Shown here: piece after piece, positions 1 to 13,095 of the stretch
Layout of the letters: each line of letters begins with the position of its first letter
Numbering within the stretch: the stretch's first letter is position 1
Assembly (NCBI GenBank): GCA_947034895.1
Contig: OX344764.1
Span: 68,181,348 to 68,245,347, forward strand
Direction of reading: 5' to 3'
DNA from: Rhytidiadelphus loreus
Taxonomy: Eukaryota > Streptophyta > Bryopsida > Hypnales > Hylocomiaceae
DNA: 64,000 nucleotides
Made by a program: the position numbers and the translations under genes
Notes under the pieces: generated by a model
Databases searched by the model: none
What the model was told of the DNA's origin: nothing
What the model saw: only the letters and a program-made list of their open reading frames with translations

Positions 1-2795
1 CTACTATTTTAAGAACAATTTTGGACAAGTCTAAGGACATAAATAGGTGTCTACTATCAAATATTCATAATAAATTTTAAAAACAACATTTTAAGATAAT
101 TTTTCCACTATATTTTCTTCAAAAAGTCTAGTCAATAAAAATTAATCAATTACAATTTTTGATGATATAAAGGAGACAATTTATTAACCATAGAAGGATG
201 TTGTGAACACTAAGTGTGTGATGGATGACTTCACATAAAATCATAGGATGGAAAAAACTTTTTATCATCCAATATTTTTTTGGAAGTTGTTTGAGTACAT
301 TTTCAATGCATAGTGTAGCAAATTCCTTCATTATGGTATTATTGACTTTTCTAATGAAGAAGATGCTTAATCCACATAAAAACCTTATAGTGTATTTTGG
401 TCATTTCTTACTATTTACTCTTGAATTTGAGTCATAAAAATGATATTTTTTGAATTTGAATTCAACTAGTGAAATGAAGTTTATGATTTGTGATTTGTAC
501 TCTAATTTTTAAATTTTTAAAATTCATAAATTTCAATATTTTATAGCAACATGAACTTTGAGCCTATAACCGTAGTTTGTTCATTTTCTAATTTTAGAGT
601 GACATGGTAACTTTATTATACCATGATGTTATGCTTTATTCTATGTTTGAAACAAATTTCTTCATTTTTCTCCAAAAAAAATCACGATGATTTCAATCCC
701 CCCTCCTCCTTTTTCAAGAAAAATTGGAAAGCGTTATGACTTGTAGCAAACCTATTATTTAATCTATGAAAAACAAAGATAAATCTTTTCATTCATATCT
801 AGTTGCAAAATGGCAGCAAAGATAGTAATGGACAAGGAAGCTTGCAACAAGTGGTCAGGGATTTGTCTTTCTATGATGCAAGGGTCGAGAATGGATCTAT
901 TTGTCTTAGATTTTTTTGTAGCCATCATTTATTTTACCTTGGTAGCTCCAAATCTACCCCCCTACATGGCATTGTAAAATCAAACAATAGTCTTCCCATG
1001 CTGTTGGGAAGGTACCATTATTCCTCCTACCCTAGATGGATGGGAGAGACTTTCCCCGTCAATTCCAGAGTTGGCATTGGTTGAGGAGCCATCAATCAAT
1101 AAGACAATTTTGTTCACTGTAGGGATCCCCTTTTCAAGGATGCAATAGAAGACCCTGCCTCTATCGGTAACCAATGTATGGAGTAACCTAACCTAACAGG
1201 GACTACTGAGTAGGGGTTAACTGATTGCCCACTTGACAGTGTGCATGCAGGAGGTGGGGGTGGGGGATTGCCAATATCCAATCAAAGCTCCTGCTGCCCT
1301 TTGTCACTTTTCCACATCCCATCGCGTTCCGAGTACCCAACAATTTGCTAGCCTAGTCACCAATGAGAGAAAAAAGGGGGGGAAAACCTAGCCTAGTTGC
1401 CAATGAAATAAAAAGGGGAAAAAAAAATACATATGTACGGTGGCTTGTGGTACTGTAGTGGAGAAAATTATGCCACCAAGGGGGTTCCGTCCGCGGTTGG
1501 CATGTCTGCCCATCGAGGCCATCCAAAGGGCCCCCAAAGTGCTACACTTTTAGGGCTTCTGGACCAGGACCTGGACCTGGACTCGGACCCGGACAAAATG
1601 GGCCATGAGTTATAGCTTCACTGTCCTTTCCTTTCTGCTGGCAAATAATAGCAAGAGCCCGTCTCAGCCACTCCTGGGAGCCCACATCAGCCTTTTGGAT
1701 CCCTGAAATTCCTAGATACTCTCACACAAGTCAACTTCAACTTCATAGATATGGGTCCTATCACCACTTTTTTTGGTTTGCATTACTGTAAAATTTGGAC
1801 TGTGGAAACAACTGAAAGACGATGCCATGTTCTGTATATCCATGTTGTGGATGAAATTGACGTAAACTTGGGATGGTATACCTAAGGTAGGGCTGGGGGT
1901 GAACTGACCCCTTGCTTGTGATTGAGGGAAAACGCTGAATTTTTTTGTTTTCCACACACAATAAGTTTTGCAAATTTTGAATTCATATTAGCCCCAAATT
2001 AGCTAATGGAGGTGTAGTAGATAAATTAATTGAGCACAAAATAGGGAGTCCTTTTTTCTTACGTGCACCCCTGGAATGACTTTAGGAGGACAAGGGAGGG
2101 ATTTAGTTCACCCTGGCCTAAAGTAGAAGGTCTATAAATTGATGAGGTTCTAAATGTATCCTCTAAGAATGAGTGACGTGTTCCTTGGGATATCTACTAT
2201 TGTCATTGATGAGGTAGATAGGCTTAAAAAGACGTTTATAGACCTCCTAGCCTTATAGTGGAACTTTCATGGGACCAAAGGAAAGTAGAAAATTACATTA
2301 GTAAGAGAGGTTATTGTTTTAAAGATTGGTTGCAACATTACTAATGTTTGAAGATTTTTTTATAGTGGACTATAATTTTGTGGTACTTGTACTATATTGT
2401 ATCAAGTTTCACTCAAAACGGGGCACATATGGATTCCAAATTCAATGAGTGATTCTACTATGCCACCATGGATTGGTTGAAGGATCTTTCATGAACTCCT
2501 TGTTCCAATTCAACCTTAAGTTCTACTAAAACTTGAGGCCAAATGCATCTTCAATACGTTTAATTTGAAACTAAAACAATAATATCACTTTAAAGAGGTT
2601 ATTGGCTTATAGAAGTTCACTTTAAAGAAGTTTTACTAAATAACTTATTCATTCCTAAATGTATATGTGAATGAAATTATATTGTTTAAAGGATTTTCAA
2701 GCAATTTAGGATTGTTGTACAAAGAATCTCATCATTGATAATTGTTTATTGTCTTAGTTCATTTGTTAGGAGACAATAATGATTTATTTTGAATG
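1..2795. other. AT-rich gene-free stretch
   Basis: No gene could be supported here. The first 800 bases are AT-rich with A/T runs. The part from about 800 to 1640 is closer to 45-50% GC and holds an open frame near 803-1084, but it has no recognisable motif and no convincing splice context. At 1560-1594 there is a short GGACCT-type hexamer array (ggaccaggacctggacctgg and so on). The rest is unremarkable. Confidence 0.5.
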
Positions 2796-3069
2796 CATTA
2801 GATGTGATTTGGGGCAAAGGGAGGGACGTTCCAGGCCTATTCTCCCTTGCATGTCTCCTACAATGAATGAAAGTATTATTGTCAAAATTTAAATTTAAAA
2901 TTAAAGAAATAGTTTTCAAATGAAAAAAAAAATTATTTAAAAAATTCCAATCTGATGTGGCCAACGTTTGGCCACATCAAACTGTTGCAGTGGAGCTGTA
3001 GTAGCAATGTGCCCATGTTCTTTGTAGCTTGGGAATTCACAACCCAAGAACCCCGAATCCCATCCAATG
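2796..3069. mobile_element. CATTAG-type MITE, copy 1
   Basis: The element starts with cattagatgtgatt and ends with gaatcccatccaatg, so its ends are inverted repeats. The body is A/T-rich with GC-richer shoulders. Internally it has the near-perfect palindrome gatgtggcca/tggccacatc at about 2954-2978. It has the same plan as the copies at 13.1, 19.2, 26.2, 42.3 and 58.5 kb. No coding capacity is seen, so it would be a non-autonomous DNA transposon. The target-site duplication was not resolved. Confidence 0.65.
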
Positions 3070-3964
3070 ATTTGTTTCATTGAATAATGTAACAAACAAT
3101 CTTCAAAGGAACGACAAAGCTATTTATGTACTTAGGATTGTGCATGAAATATGTAAAATACAATTATGTGAAAATGTGCAAAGTATAGATAAAAATTCAT
3201 TTATAAAGTGTGTCCATTCAATTACAAAAACTAATACCATATGAATAATTTTGGAGTTTGTGCTTAGAATAGTGCTATAAGCTTTCTATGGAGAGGAAAT
3301 ATCGTCCTCTTCATCCCCTCTTGACAACGTAGGGAGAAATATAAACAACAGCTTTGTATTTTATGGTTGGTTGATTTTACATCTCGTGACTTTACCAATC
3401 TAATTTGGTAACTTTGATTGTGATTGTGATTTCAAGTTTATCATCCTCCAAATTTGAACACTCATGGTAAATATTGTAAGTGGTGGTTAAGGTTTCCATC
3501 TCTGGCTAAATATTTAATTAAAGTTGGAAAAAAATTTAAAACTAATGATAAAAATAAGAATACACTTCTTGGTTATGTTATCTCCTATACTAAAAATCAA
3601 TTTTCCAAACATTTTAGCATCTACTTCAGAATTACCAATGTACCCTATGCCATTACCAACAACCAAAATAAAATTAGAAATAAAAACTTTAAAATTCAAT
3701 ATCTTTCACACCATAGATTCAAACGTCACAAAACAAAGCCCATGCATCCTTCCTCGTTGAGGGCTTTCCAATTGTACAATGAACACAATTGGGGGATACA
3801 TGGTCCAAAAGATCTCATTGTAACAAACAAAACAAAACAAAACAACCTCATGTAAGGTATAGACTTGACCATGGGATATGATAAGAGGTTCCAACATTTT
3901 TTTCCCATATTATGAATTTGAAGCAATGCCCCAATTTTTTGAATCTATAAAAGAATGCTTAAAT

Positions 3965-4540
3965 CATGGCTCTAGAGGGATCCGAGAATTTGTAGCCAAA
4001 TCCACTGATTTCATCCATTCAAGAAAGAGAATTGATTTCAAACATTTCTTCATTTTTAGCTTTAATCCTTGAAGTACACCAAGGACCCACAGTGTATGAT
4101 GGACGACTCCATTGTTCATTGTAGAAACAAAGAATGCACCTATTGGTAATATGATTCTAAAAGGATCTAAGATTTTTGTAGCTAAATTCACCGATTTCAT
4201 CCATTCAAGAAGGCAAACATTTCTTCATTTTTAACTCCGTGCAACGCGTTGAGGACCCAGAGTGTATGGTAGACGACTCCATTGTTCATTGTAGAAACAA
4301 AGAATGCACCTATTGGTAGTACGATTCTAAAAGGATCTAAGAATTTGTAGTTGAATTCACTGATTTCATCCATTCAAGAAGGCAAACATTTCCTCATTTT
4401 TAACTTCAACCCGTGCAACGCGTTGAGGACCCAAAGTGTCTGATGGACGACTCCATTGTTCACTGGAGAAACAAAGAATACACCTATTAGTCCAATACCT
4501 CAATAGGAGCATTTCGGTGACTAACTTGGTCATGGGGCCG
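3965..4540 (-). repeat. Tandem repeat, about 170-bp unit, three copies (family F)
   Basis: Three degenerate direct copies of a unit of about 170 bp contain the blocks gactccattgttca, gaaacaaagaatgcacctat and catccattcaagaa. The gactcc block recurs near 4105, 4275 and 4448. Read on the minus strand the unit matches a dispersed repeat seen on the plus strand at about 12.84-13.09, 14.35-14.48, 16.86-16.98 and 51.0-51.14 kb. It is shared sequence without coding potential. Confidence 0.75.
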
Positions 4541-4799
4541 CGTCAATAAATAACGTTAAAATAATAAAAAAGGATGAATTATCGCTCCCAACGAAAACCC
4601 TGTCTGGGCTGACGCAACTCGTTTTCAATTCCCGTGTCTGCAGACATCCCCGGCAGACGCGTGGGAAAGGTCTCCCGCCCAATGCATGTACCCCCATGCT
4701 ATTTCCAAGGATCTCCACGCACTGTAGATATTAGAAACCCCGTGGAATATCTCAGAGATCTATCTCCTTGAGCAGATATCCAAATCTACGTCACCCCAA

Positions 4800-6682
4800 C
4801 GCAGGGGAGGGATTACGAAAGTCGTATGGTCGTAGATGTTGACGTGACGTAGAGACGTAGATTCCTGACTCCGAATTGAGATCTTTTCAAGGCCAGGACA
4901 TGTAGCAGCGCCATAGAGGCCGAGTAGGGGCACGTGTCGAGGCAGGAGTGAGGCGAGGGTTTCCAAGGCGAGCGGTGCCATTTCTTTCTTTCTTCCTCAC
5001 GTCACAGCCGAAGCGAGGTGCAGTGCATCTCACGAGGTTGCCACATCTATTTGTATGCCATTCTTCACCACTCGTCTAGTTGTTTTGATTTTTAGGAAAA
5101 GAAAAGCTCATTTTAGACTACAAGCCGTAGGTCGGAAGAAAGTCGGAGGAAGCAAGGAAGGCGAAGAACGGAGAACGGAGAAAACTCTCCAAAGACGTGA
5201 AGCGGAACAGAGAAGCATTCGAACTTTTTGAGAAGGAAACAGACGGGACGCAATTTTGGTAGACTTAGGAGCGAGAGCAGGGCGGAGTTCGAGTTCCGAA
5301 GAAGTTGAGAAGAACGGTATTACTCTTTTCTGCTTCTGCATGTTGTGTCGGTTTAGGAAAACATGCTTTTCGGAGAAACCTGCGCTGTTGTAAGGGGGAA
5401 CTTGGGAAAGCTGTCGAAGCACAGGTCGTTTCTTGGGGAGAAGCCTCAATTTTGGTAACGCTTAGAGAGCGCTCCAGAGTCTAGTTGAGGCGGTGAAGTT
5501 GAGGAGAGTATAGTAGAGTGAAGAACTTGCCTTGTCTCGTTTCGTTGCGGTGATATCGGTAGGCTGTGTCGTTGGCGCTCAGCCGTGAAGGTAGGGACGT
5601 TTTCCGCGTCCGTATTTTGGAAGTTAGTCGTTTGCGGCAGCATCATATGTTAACGATATCTGCATGTGTCACTTTCGAAATTATTAGCGAGTTTTGCATG
5701 CGACTTTTGTGTGCACCTCGCTTAGTGAATGTAGATCTTTCCACTGGAATTGAATCCCAAGAACTTAGAGGAAGCGTGCAAGTATGTATGTAGGTTTTGA
5801 GGCTTACTATGCGATGCCTTTCACCTAAACACCGACGGCTTTCACCTTAAGTGAGAGGCCATGTGAGAAAGAAGAGTTTAGGGTTGTTGAAATACAGTGG
5901 TTGCGTACAGAGAGTCTACTTAGCCCTCGTTCCAGGACCAAAACGCTACTTTATCATCCAACGGACTGTTTCAGTAAAGAAGGTTGAAGTGTCACGGTCA
6001 GAAGTGCAGATCAGAGAGTGAGGAGGAGGATGGAGGCACGGAGGCACCGCTGGTATATGTGGACGAGAATCCAATTAGGTTTCTACAGGGGACGAGTCCG
6101 TGTAGAAGTATCAAGGGTCATGTTTTCTGAAAGATCCTTGATAAGAGGAGTTTGACCATAGCATCTGGTTTATGGCTGTGCCGGAAAGTTCTTTGCATGT
6201 GATGATACCCGACACGAAGAAATCACAGGGCTGGCTATTCTTGCACATGTTTGCTGTTGTCGTATGTTTCGCTTAGTTAACGCAGTTTTCGCGAATGACT
6301 CTGGGAGGACTGCTTACAGCAATGTTTGTGCGTCTTGGTGGATGAAATTCTAACCAAGTGTCTGTGTTTTATTGCAGATTAAGGAACAACGACGAAGACA
6401 AATATATGATGAGTTCGGTAGCGCGGTAGTTACTTTGGGTGCTATTCAGATGCTCACTACGTCTTTGTACCCTGACGCGGGACAAGGCGAGGTTTCAGTA
6501 GGGACGCCGTTCAGCACGGCCCACAGATCTAGTCCATTCTTGTGTCGATATACGAGATTGCACGGTTTCTGTCCGGGGTACTCTTGAAGGATTGACGCTT
6601 AGGGGTGACAAATCAAAGCGGGAAGGAGCAGTGAATATTTGAAAGGGAGTTGTTTGTAGCAGTGGGTGGTTTTGACAGCGGT
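4800..6682 (+). promoter_or_regulatory. Promoter and long 5' leader of the histidine kinase gene
   Basis: GC content rises here relative to the flanks and CpG becomes frequent, as is usual for a gene start in this window. A G-box core (CACGTG) lies at 4931-4936. The leader appears to hold an intron: the acceptor ttttattgcag ends at 6376, and a plausible donor is the gtatgt near 5781. Several short upstream ATGs precede the chosen start. The transcription start is not defined by the sequence. Confidence 0.4.
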
Positions 6683-9600
6683 ATGAGAGTTACGCAGACT
6701 GGGGCTGAAACAACGTCGATGAGTCGGCGCCCACACCAGCCTAAAACGCATTACACGGAAGCTTCTTTTCGGGCCAACAGAGCAAACGATTACAGTGGAA
6801 ATGTCGGTTTGTCTGGTGCCAAGATGCGGGACTCAGGCAGTGGTAGTTACTCTTTGGTTCGACACAACAGTGTAGTTTTCGAGCATGATTTTGACACCAA
6901 CAGACACAGTCTGGTACATTCAGTTAGTGAAGTAACGGAAGAGATGCAGTTAGGGTTGAATCACGGCACTAGGGACCACCATGTGGAGGATGGGTACCGC
7001 AGTGATGGCAAGCCAGGGAAAGGGAGTCAAACGCAGGGAACACCAGGCGGTCTTGTGAGGCAGGTGTCTCACGAGAGTCATCAGTTTTCGCAGGAGACTT
7101 ATTCTTCTTCGCCTTCCCAAGGCAAGAAGAAGGGGCAGATCAACAGTTTTGTATATAAGAATTACGCCCTACTTGATAGGCGTACCCTGAGCCTTCCTAT
7201 TGGCAAAGAATATTCTGTTAGTGAGTATGTCGGGCAGTCTACAGAAGTGCAGTCACATAGTGACAGCAATTCTAGAAATGTTACAATTTCGGAACAGCGG
7301 CGAACGAGTGTCAGCAGCTCTTCCTCTTGTGATGGGAACGAAGCTTATCACACATGTGATTTCGACATGGAGGCTGAGCGACACTCTAAGTCGACGTTAT
7401 TCTTCGAAGCTGGTAAGCGGTGCCCCTGACTTTAGTATTGAGACGTTTTAAAAAGATTGTGCCATGCAAATGCCAGTGTGAAGTTTAGTGAAATGCGGTG
7501 TCGAATTAATCTCTGGCCTATAGATTGTTTATTTAACACTCGGTAGGTGTTAATCTCTATTGGTGCCTGTACTTATAGAAATTGGTGGGTTTTGCCTTGT
7601 GAAGGTTCTACTTTGCTCACCGTGATGGCAGCCATGTTGACTTTGTACCTTTGCATACGATTTCTGACGTCTACGACGAGTAGTAGTTCTCAACAAGCAG
7701 AGAAATCTTCGAGGTTGTACCGCGACTCCTCTGGTGCGCTTCGAAAAGATGAGTCTTACGCCCAGTGTGGACTGTTCGTTAAGGCATGCCCTTTGCTAGG
7801 GCTGTTAGCAGCCGGGTTGGCGGTGGTGATGGGGGCGTGGGTGACGGACGGTCGGTTTTGGCGATTGTCATCAACGCCTTCAACAGCAACCACTTGTGGT
7901 CACTGTGAAGGCTTCGAGGAGAACCGGCGTCAGGCTGAAGAGGCTGATGAGAAGGTTCGCCAGGCTGATCGGTCCAAGCAGCAGTTTATGGCTTACGTTT
8001 TTCACAACATCAGAGGTGAGGAGACTTAAAAAAAATTCGTAGTTCTTTACTAATGAACAGTGTCGTAATCATTGGACATTGTTCAATGGAAAGACAGATT
8101 CAGGTATATTTTAGGCGCACCTACGACAATTGGGAACTGAATTTATCTCGTATTGAAGCTTTTCAGTATGTGTGCAAGTCTACGGTTTGTATGTGTGTCT
8201 CAATCGTTTATTAATGTTTTTTCGTCCTGTTTATATATGCAGTACCATTCAACGCCATTGTGCTGGGTTTGGGTCACATTCGAGCTCTTGGAGATGGTGG
8301 GGGCGTTGTAGGAAGTGGAGCAGATAAGATGGATCTGGTGCAGATGATGCTCGACTGTGCGGAGACAATGACGAGTGTTCTTGACGATGTTACTGATATG
8401 GGTAAGTTTGTGCTCCTCTGAAATTTACTCGTATATTCTTCACTTGGATTTAGTATGTGCTTTTTATGACGAGTATATTGACTCATATGATTTCTATATT
8501 CACGTGCAGGTCAATGGGAAGGTGGACAAATGGAACTTCATAAGGACGAGTTTGACATCCTTGCCGTGATCAAGTTCTTGTCGTGGGGTTTGAAGGACCT
8601 TCTGGAGCAGAAAGAAATTGCTTTCAATATGAATGTCGATGAGTTTGCAAGCAAGCTCCTTACTGATTATCGAGTTATTGGAGACAAGCAGCGAGTGGTG
8701 CAGACTTTGGGTGAGTTCCAACATGCGTTAATTGCGTCATTTTGTTATCTTTCTTGTATCTTTTTAAATGATCTGCTTCATACAGATGTGGAAGTAGCTT
8801 TGGTACTTAAGGGTAAGCATGCTTTGGTATTGAAACTGCAACTTTTCCGCATATCTTCAGGGATTATTACTCATTGGATCATTCCACGTGCAGGGAACTT
8901 TCTTAGTAATGCTGTTAAGTTCACACCTTCTGGAGGCAAATTAGATCTCGACTTACATTGCGAGGAGGTTGTGGAGAGCAAAAATATCGAAGACCATATT
9001 ATCAATCCTAGTCCAAATGGTTCTACGAGTGAGGGTTCTTTGTTGGGAGCTGCTGGCATCCAAATCTTGTCAAAGCCGTCGTTTCAGTTGAAGATTGGTG
9101 AGGGGAAGGTGGCAAGGATTCGACTTTCTGTTAAAGACAATGGAATTGGTAAGTAGGCTCTGATTTCAACTGTCAGGACTAGTGGTCTTCCTTCTAGCAT
9201 TACTCAAAAGTGTCTTTAAAGATCTGAAGTATCTTTTCAGTTTTCATGTTTTCTAATATCCATGCTGTTCGTTTTTGCAGGAATTTCCGCTCAAGATCAG
9301 GCAAAGTTGTTTGAACCATACTCCTTCGTGACTTCGGGATGGGTTTTGAAAGCAGGTGTTTCTGGATTGGGCCTTAGCATGGCCAAGAGGTTTGTTGAGC
9401 GGGCTGGAGGAAGCATTGGTGTGGAATCTGAGGAAGGGAATGGTAGCAACTTCTTCTTTTCCATTCCTTTTCCACTTGTACGAGTGGATATCGGTAATGA
9501 GCGGGACCAAAGCAAGTCGGACTTGGGAGCTGCTGTCCTTCAGAAGTCTGAGGTTACTCAGTCCAAGAATAGTTCAGGGATGACAGTTGTCCACGAGTCG

Positions 9601-10520
9601 ATCACTTTATCACGAAGGCGATCAAATATGAAAGAGGAGACGATACCTGCAACGAAAGTGGAACCGGCTATAACGTCTGATGTGAAAAATGGCGGTTTCA
9701 CAAAGGATACCAAGCATGATGGGGTTGATGGATCTCAAAGAAAAGTTCTGCTTGTTGAAGATACACGAATTAATAGAGTAAGTATCACAATCCGTCTTTT
9801 GACTTGTGCTTAAAAGAACTTCCTCTTATTTCTTTCAGATTTTTCGCCTGTCTGAAGTTCTCATGATGTTATTTTGTTTTTGCAGATAATTTTGCGGAAA
9901 GTTTTGCAAAACTTGAATCTTCAATGTGATGAAGCTGAGAATGGACAAATAGCAGTAGATCTACATAAGCAAGGAAATACATATGATCTCGTACTCATGG
10001 ACAAGGAGATGCCTGTAATGGATGGTCATGAGGCTACAAGGCAACTACGCAGCATGGGAGTGAAGACTCCAATTGTTGCTTTGACAGGAAATGCATTGAC
10101 TACGGATAGAGAATTGTTTTTTGAGGCTGGTGTTGACGATTTCCAAACCAAGGTATAAATTCTGTTTATACTCCTTAGAATGGATAAGATTTCATGATTT
10201 TCAAATGATCAATTTGATTGATCATATTGTGAAGAATATAAATTCAGACTGCTTCAAGGAAAATACTATGAAAAACTTTTAATGTGATGGTGAAAATACT
10301 AAGTCCATCGAATAAAAGAATATCCCTATCAATAGTGCCATTATCAAAATCTGATTTCCTTTGCAGTTATTAAATTTTCTTCTCTTGAGTTTCCCTAAAC
10401 GACGTGCACTTGTCCTTTTCTGTGATGCAGCCTTTGTCGAGAGAGAAGCTTGTACAGCTCTTAGTACGTTATGGAGTGGAATCTTCACGCTCAAAGTCTA
10501 CAAATTCGAGGAGGCCGTGA
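6683..10520 (+). CDS. Hybrid sensor histidine kinase (two TM segments, HisKA, HATPase, receiver)
   Basis: Predicted exons are 6683-7412, 7605-8015 (or from 7632), 8243-8401, 8510-8710, 8894-9148, 9281-9777, 9886-10152 and 10431-10520. Joined they stay in frame and give about 869 aa. Residues 1-240 are Ser/Arg/Gln-rich and probably disordered. Two hydrophobic segments follow (about 247-264 and 310-328), then a short charged helix. The H-box contains FHNIRVPFNA with the phospho-His near 377. The N-box NFLSNAVKFT is near 502, the G1 box DNGIGI near 582 and the G2 box GLGLSMAK near 614, so the ATPase looks intact. The C-terminal receiver keeps the acid pair ED (745-746), phosphoacceptor D790 (LMDKEMPVMDG), T818 and K840. 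It would autophosphorylate His and pass phosphate to its own receiver, then to an HPt protein. No CHASE, PAS, GAF or ethylene-binding domain is visible, so the signal is unknown. The first coding intron is the least certain part. Confidence 0.9.
8711..8893 (+). other. Stop-free 183-nt intron in the kinase gene
   Basis: The donor is ttgg|gtgagt and the acceptor cacgtgcag. Removing the intron restores the canonical QTLG-NFLSNA junction of the HATPase N-box. Its length is a multiple of three and it has no in-frame stop, so retention would add 61 residues just before the N-box. It also contains a 27-nt segment, 8787-8813, flanked by a usable acceptor (ttcatacag) and donor (g|gtaagc). That segment would splice in frame and add nine residues. 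Confidence 0.6.
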
Positions 10521-13095
10521 GGGAAAGGAATCGTTCATTACCTCTAAGATTGGGGTTGCTCAGCTTCTACCGCTTTTTTGCCCCCTTGTACTATATATCC
10601 ACGAGAGACGTATCTTTGAAATAAGTGTTAGGTAGAGGATTTGTTTCTGGGAGCCATTGCTCCAGGTGCTGCTGATGGATATGCGAAGAGGATCTTTACG
10701 ATTGCCTGACTGCCTATCCTTTCCCTTGGTTTTTTGACTCCAGCAAGGTTGCTTTGGTTTTGGATGCTATTTATTGCTGGATTGTGCAGACCACATTAGA
10801 GTTTTATAGATGGGACTGGACTACTGGAGTTATGTCGTAATGCCTACGAAAGATCATATTCTTACTATATGGAAATACTTTTTAAACTGTGTGTACATCT
10901 TGAATTTCTGTTTGTTTTTGAACTTCTTCTCAATTTGTTGGTCGAAAGGGGAATTGCAAAAACGGTCTTTTTCAAGTGTCGTGGATTGAGGATGGGGAAG
11001 AGTTGGTATACGGGAATGTAAGAAGCTGTGCACATTATTCTTCTGATTCACTTGTATGGGTAACATATTAGTTTTATAAATTATTTTCACTTTTTAAAAA
11101 TACAATTTGATGCTTATGCTTTATAATTCATTACCCTGCAAGCGCCCGAACGTGCAATTCCTGGACGACGAAGAGACTGCAGCGATCACCACGAACAAGG
11201 AAAGCTAAGCGAATCTCAACCCTGAAGAGAGATTCTTGTTCCAACGGAAGCGTCCTCTGCTTGCAAGCTTAAAAACAGTTATCGAATGTGCAATTCTATG
11301 TAACATTGAATGATGAATAATTGCACTTAACCCATAAACAACACTGAGAAAGTTTTCTGGCTGATGAATGACAAAGAATCTCTCCATGCAGGACAATTGA
11401 ATGTTTTCTGGTTGATGAATGACAAAGAGTCTCTACATGCATGATAGAAGTGTAACTATTCATCTTTTCAATTTTGTATGAAAAGGCAAGGTCATCTAAA
11501 ATAGTTTGACTTCCAATCAATGCTTTTGCATTATTTTTAAGTCAACAATTCATATGGTATAAAAATATTTCATTTTCACAATGAATGGCCCTTTGTTTAA
11601 CCCATAAATGCTGCGGAGGATGTTTTTAAGCCGATGAATGACAAAGAATCTCTCTGTGTAGGACAGAAATGCAACTATTCATCTTCCAAAATTTGTATGG
11701 AAAGGGAAGATCATTTACAGTAGTTTGGCTTCCAATGAGTACTTTTTCTATTTTTTTAAGCCAACAATTGACACGGTGACAAAACAAATGATTTCCACTA
11801 GCCAAGCATTCAAGGATTAAGAATTAACATTTTTAATTTAAGTGCTTGAAGGCCTTTTGTAGCCATATAGTATATTATGAATTTGGTGGTGCTTGATTAG
11901 AAGAACACTTCTTACTACAAAGTAAATTAATGATCATGATAGTATTTAAATAACAATGTATCACAATTCATATATTAAAAAACAATTGAAGAGTTATAAA
12001 GCTAAATATGGGTTATATAAAGACACTCGAAGGGCTTTTCAAAAAATTAACTTCTGACTAATGTAGGAAACGCTTGTTGAATTATTTTACATAAAATCCT
12101 ATGTAAGATAAAAGTGTAAATGTTACGGCAGTTGCAATGTTGGGAAATTTCTGCAACTGTTCATCGCAACTACAATTATTCCTTTTCGTAACTACCCATT
12201 GTATGATACCCAGCAATTCTGAAGTGATCGAAAATTGTATCATTAATTTTGCAGCCACAATTTGCCGTGAATGCGTGCAAGATGATCGAGCTAGTCCATT
12301 GATTGCAAGACCTGGTGTTTTCTGTGCATCGATCATGAATACTGTCATGTTGAATACTACTGTAGTGGAATGTGGCGTGGAGATCGAGCACTGCACGGAT
12401 TGAAGCTTTAGATACAACTCCAGTCCAGTGAATGCCGAAGATTCGTAGCTAGTTTCCAGTTCGAGATCTGGACTCGCTCGTGGAATTCTCACTCACTCGC
12501 TCACTCGCTCGCAGGCAGTTTACTCACTTCATCGATCCGATTGAGCTATTTCAGTCAGTGATTTCCATGCTACAAATTTCCTTGTTCTCGTACAGCTGAT
12601 TCATGTACTGCAGTACACAGCAGTGCATCTATTTTGACTTGCCAATCATCTGGCTTCAGTTGGCTTGCAATCATTCATTTGCGGTGTCGTGAGCACCTTC
12701 TGAAAGCATCAGTGCTCACCGTTTTGGATCCTTTCTTGTCTGTGACAGTGACGATTTCTTGAGACAATACGGTCTTACTTACAGTAGTGTACTTCTCTGC
12801 TTTTGGCTCATGGTTACCCGCAATGGTAAGTAACCCTACAAGGATGCGACCAAGATAGTCACCAAAATGCTTGGATTATTGGACCAATAGGTGCATTCTT
12901 TGTTTCCATAGTCAAGTCATCCATCAACCACTTTTCGGCCTCAACGTCAATTAGGGGTTGAAGTACGTGGCCCTCATGATCAAGGTACTCACCAAAATGC
13001 TTGGATTATTGAATTGATAGGTGCATATTCTTTTTTTCTACAATGAATAGTCAAGTCATCCATTGCCCACTTTTGGACCTCAGTAGTGTTTAAGG
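10521..13095. other. Kinase 3' region, then repeats
   Basis: The first 500-600 bases probably include the 3' UTR of the kinase. Two direct copies of a dispersed repeat follow (about 11327-11570 and 11599-11790), each starting ttaacccataaa and sharing gatgaatgacaaagaatctct; a related copy sits in the intron at 48.6 kb. Positions 12840-13092 hold two family F copies (caccaaaatgcttggattatt). The stretch 12082-12780 is of normal complexity but no gene could be defined in it. Confidence 0.5.

Noticed and set aside
803..1084. 93-codon frame near the left edge
   Set aside because: No in-frame ATG at its beginning, no motif and no splice context; kept only as undefined sequence.
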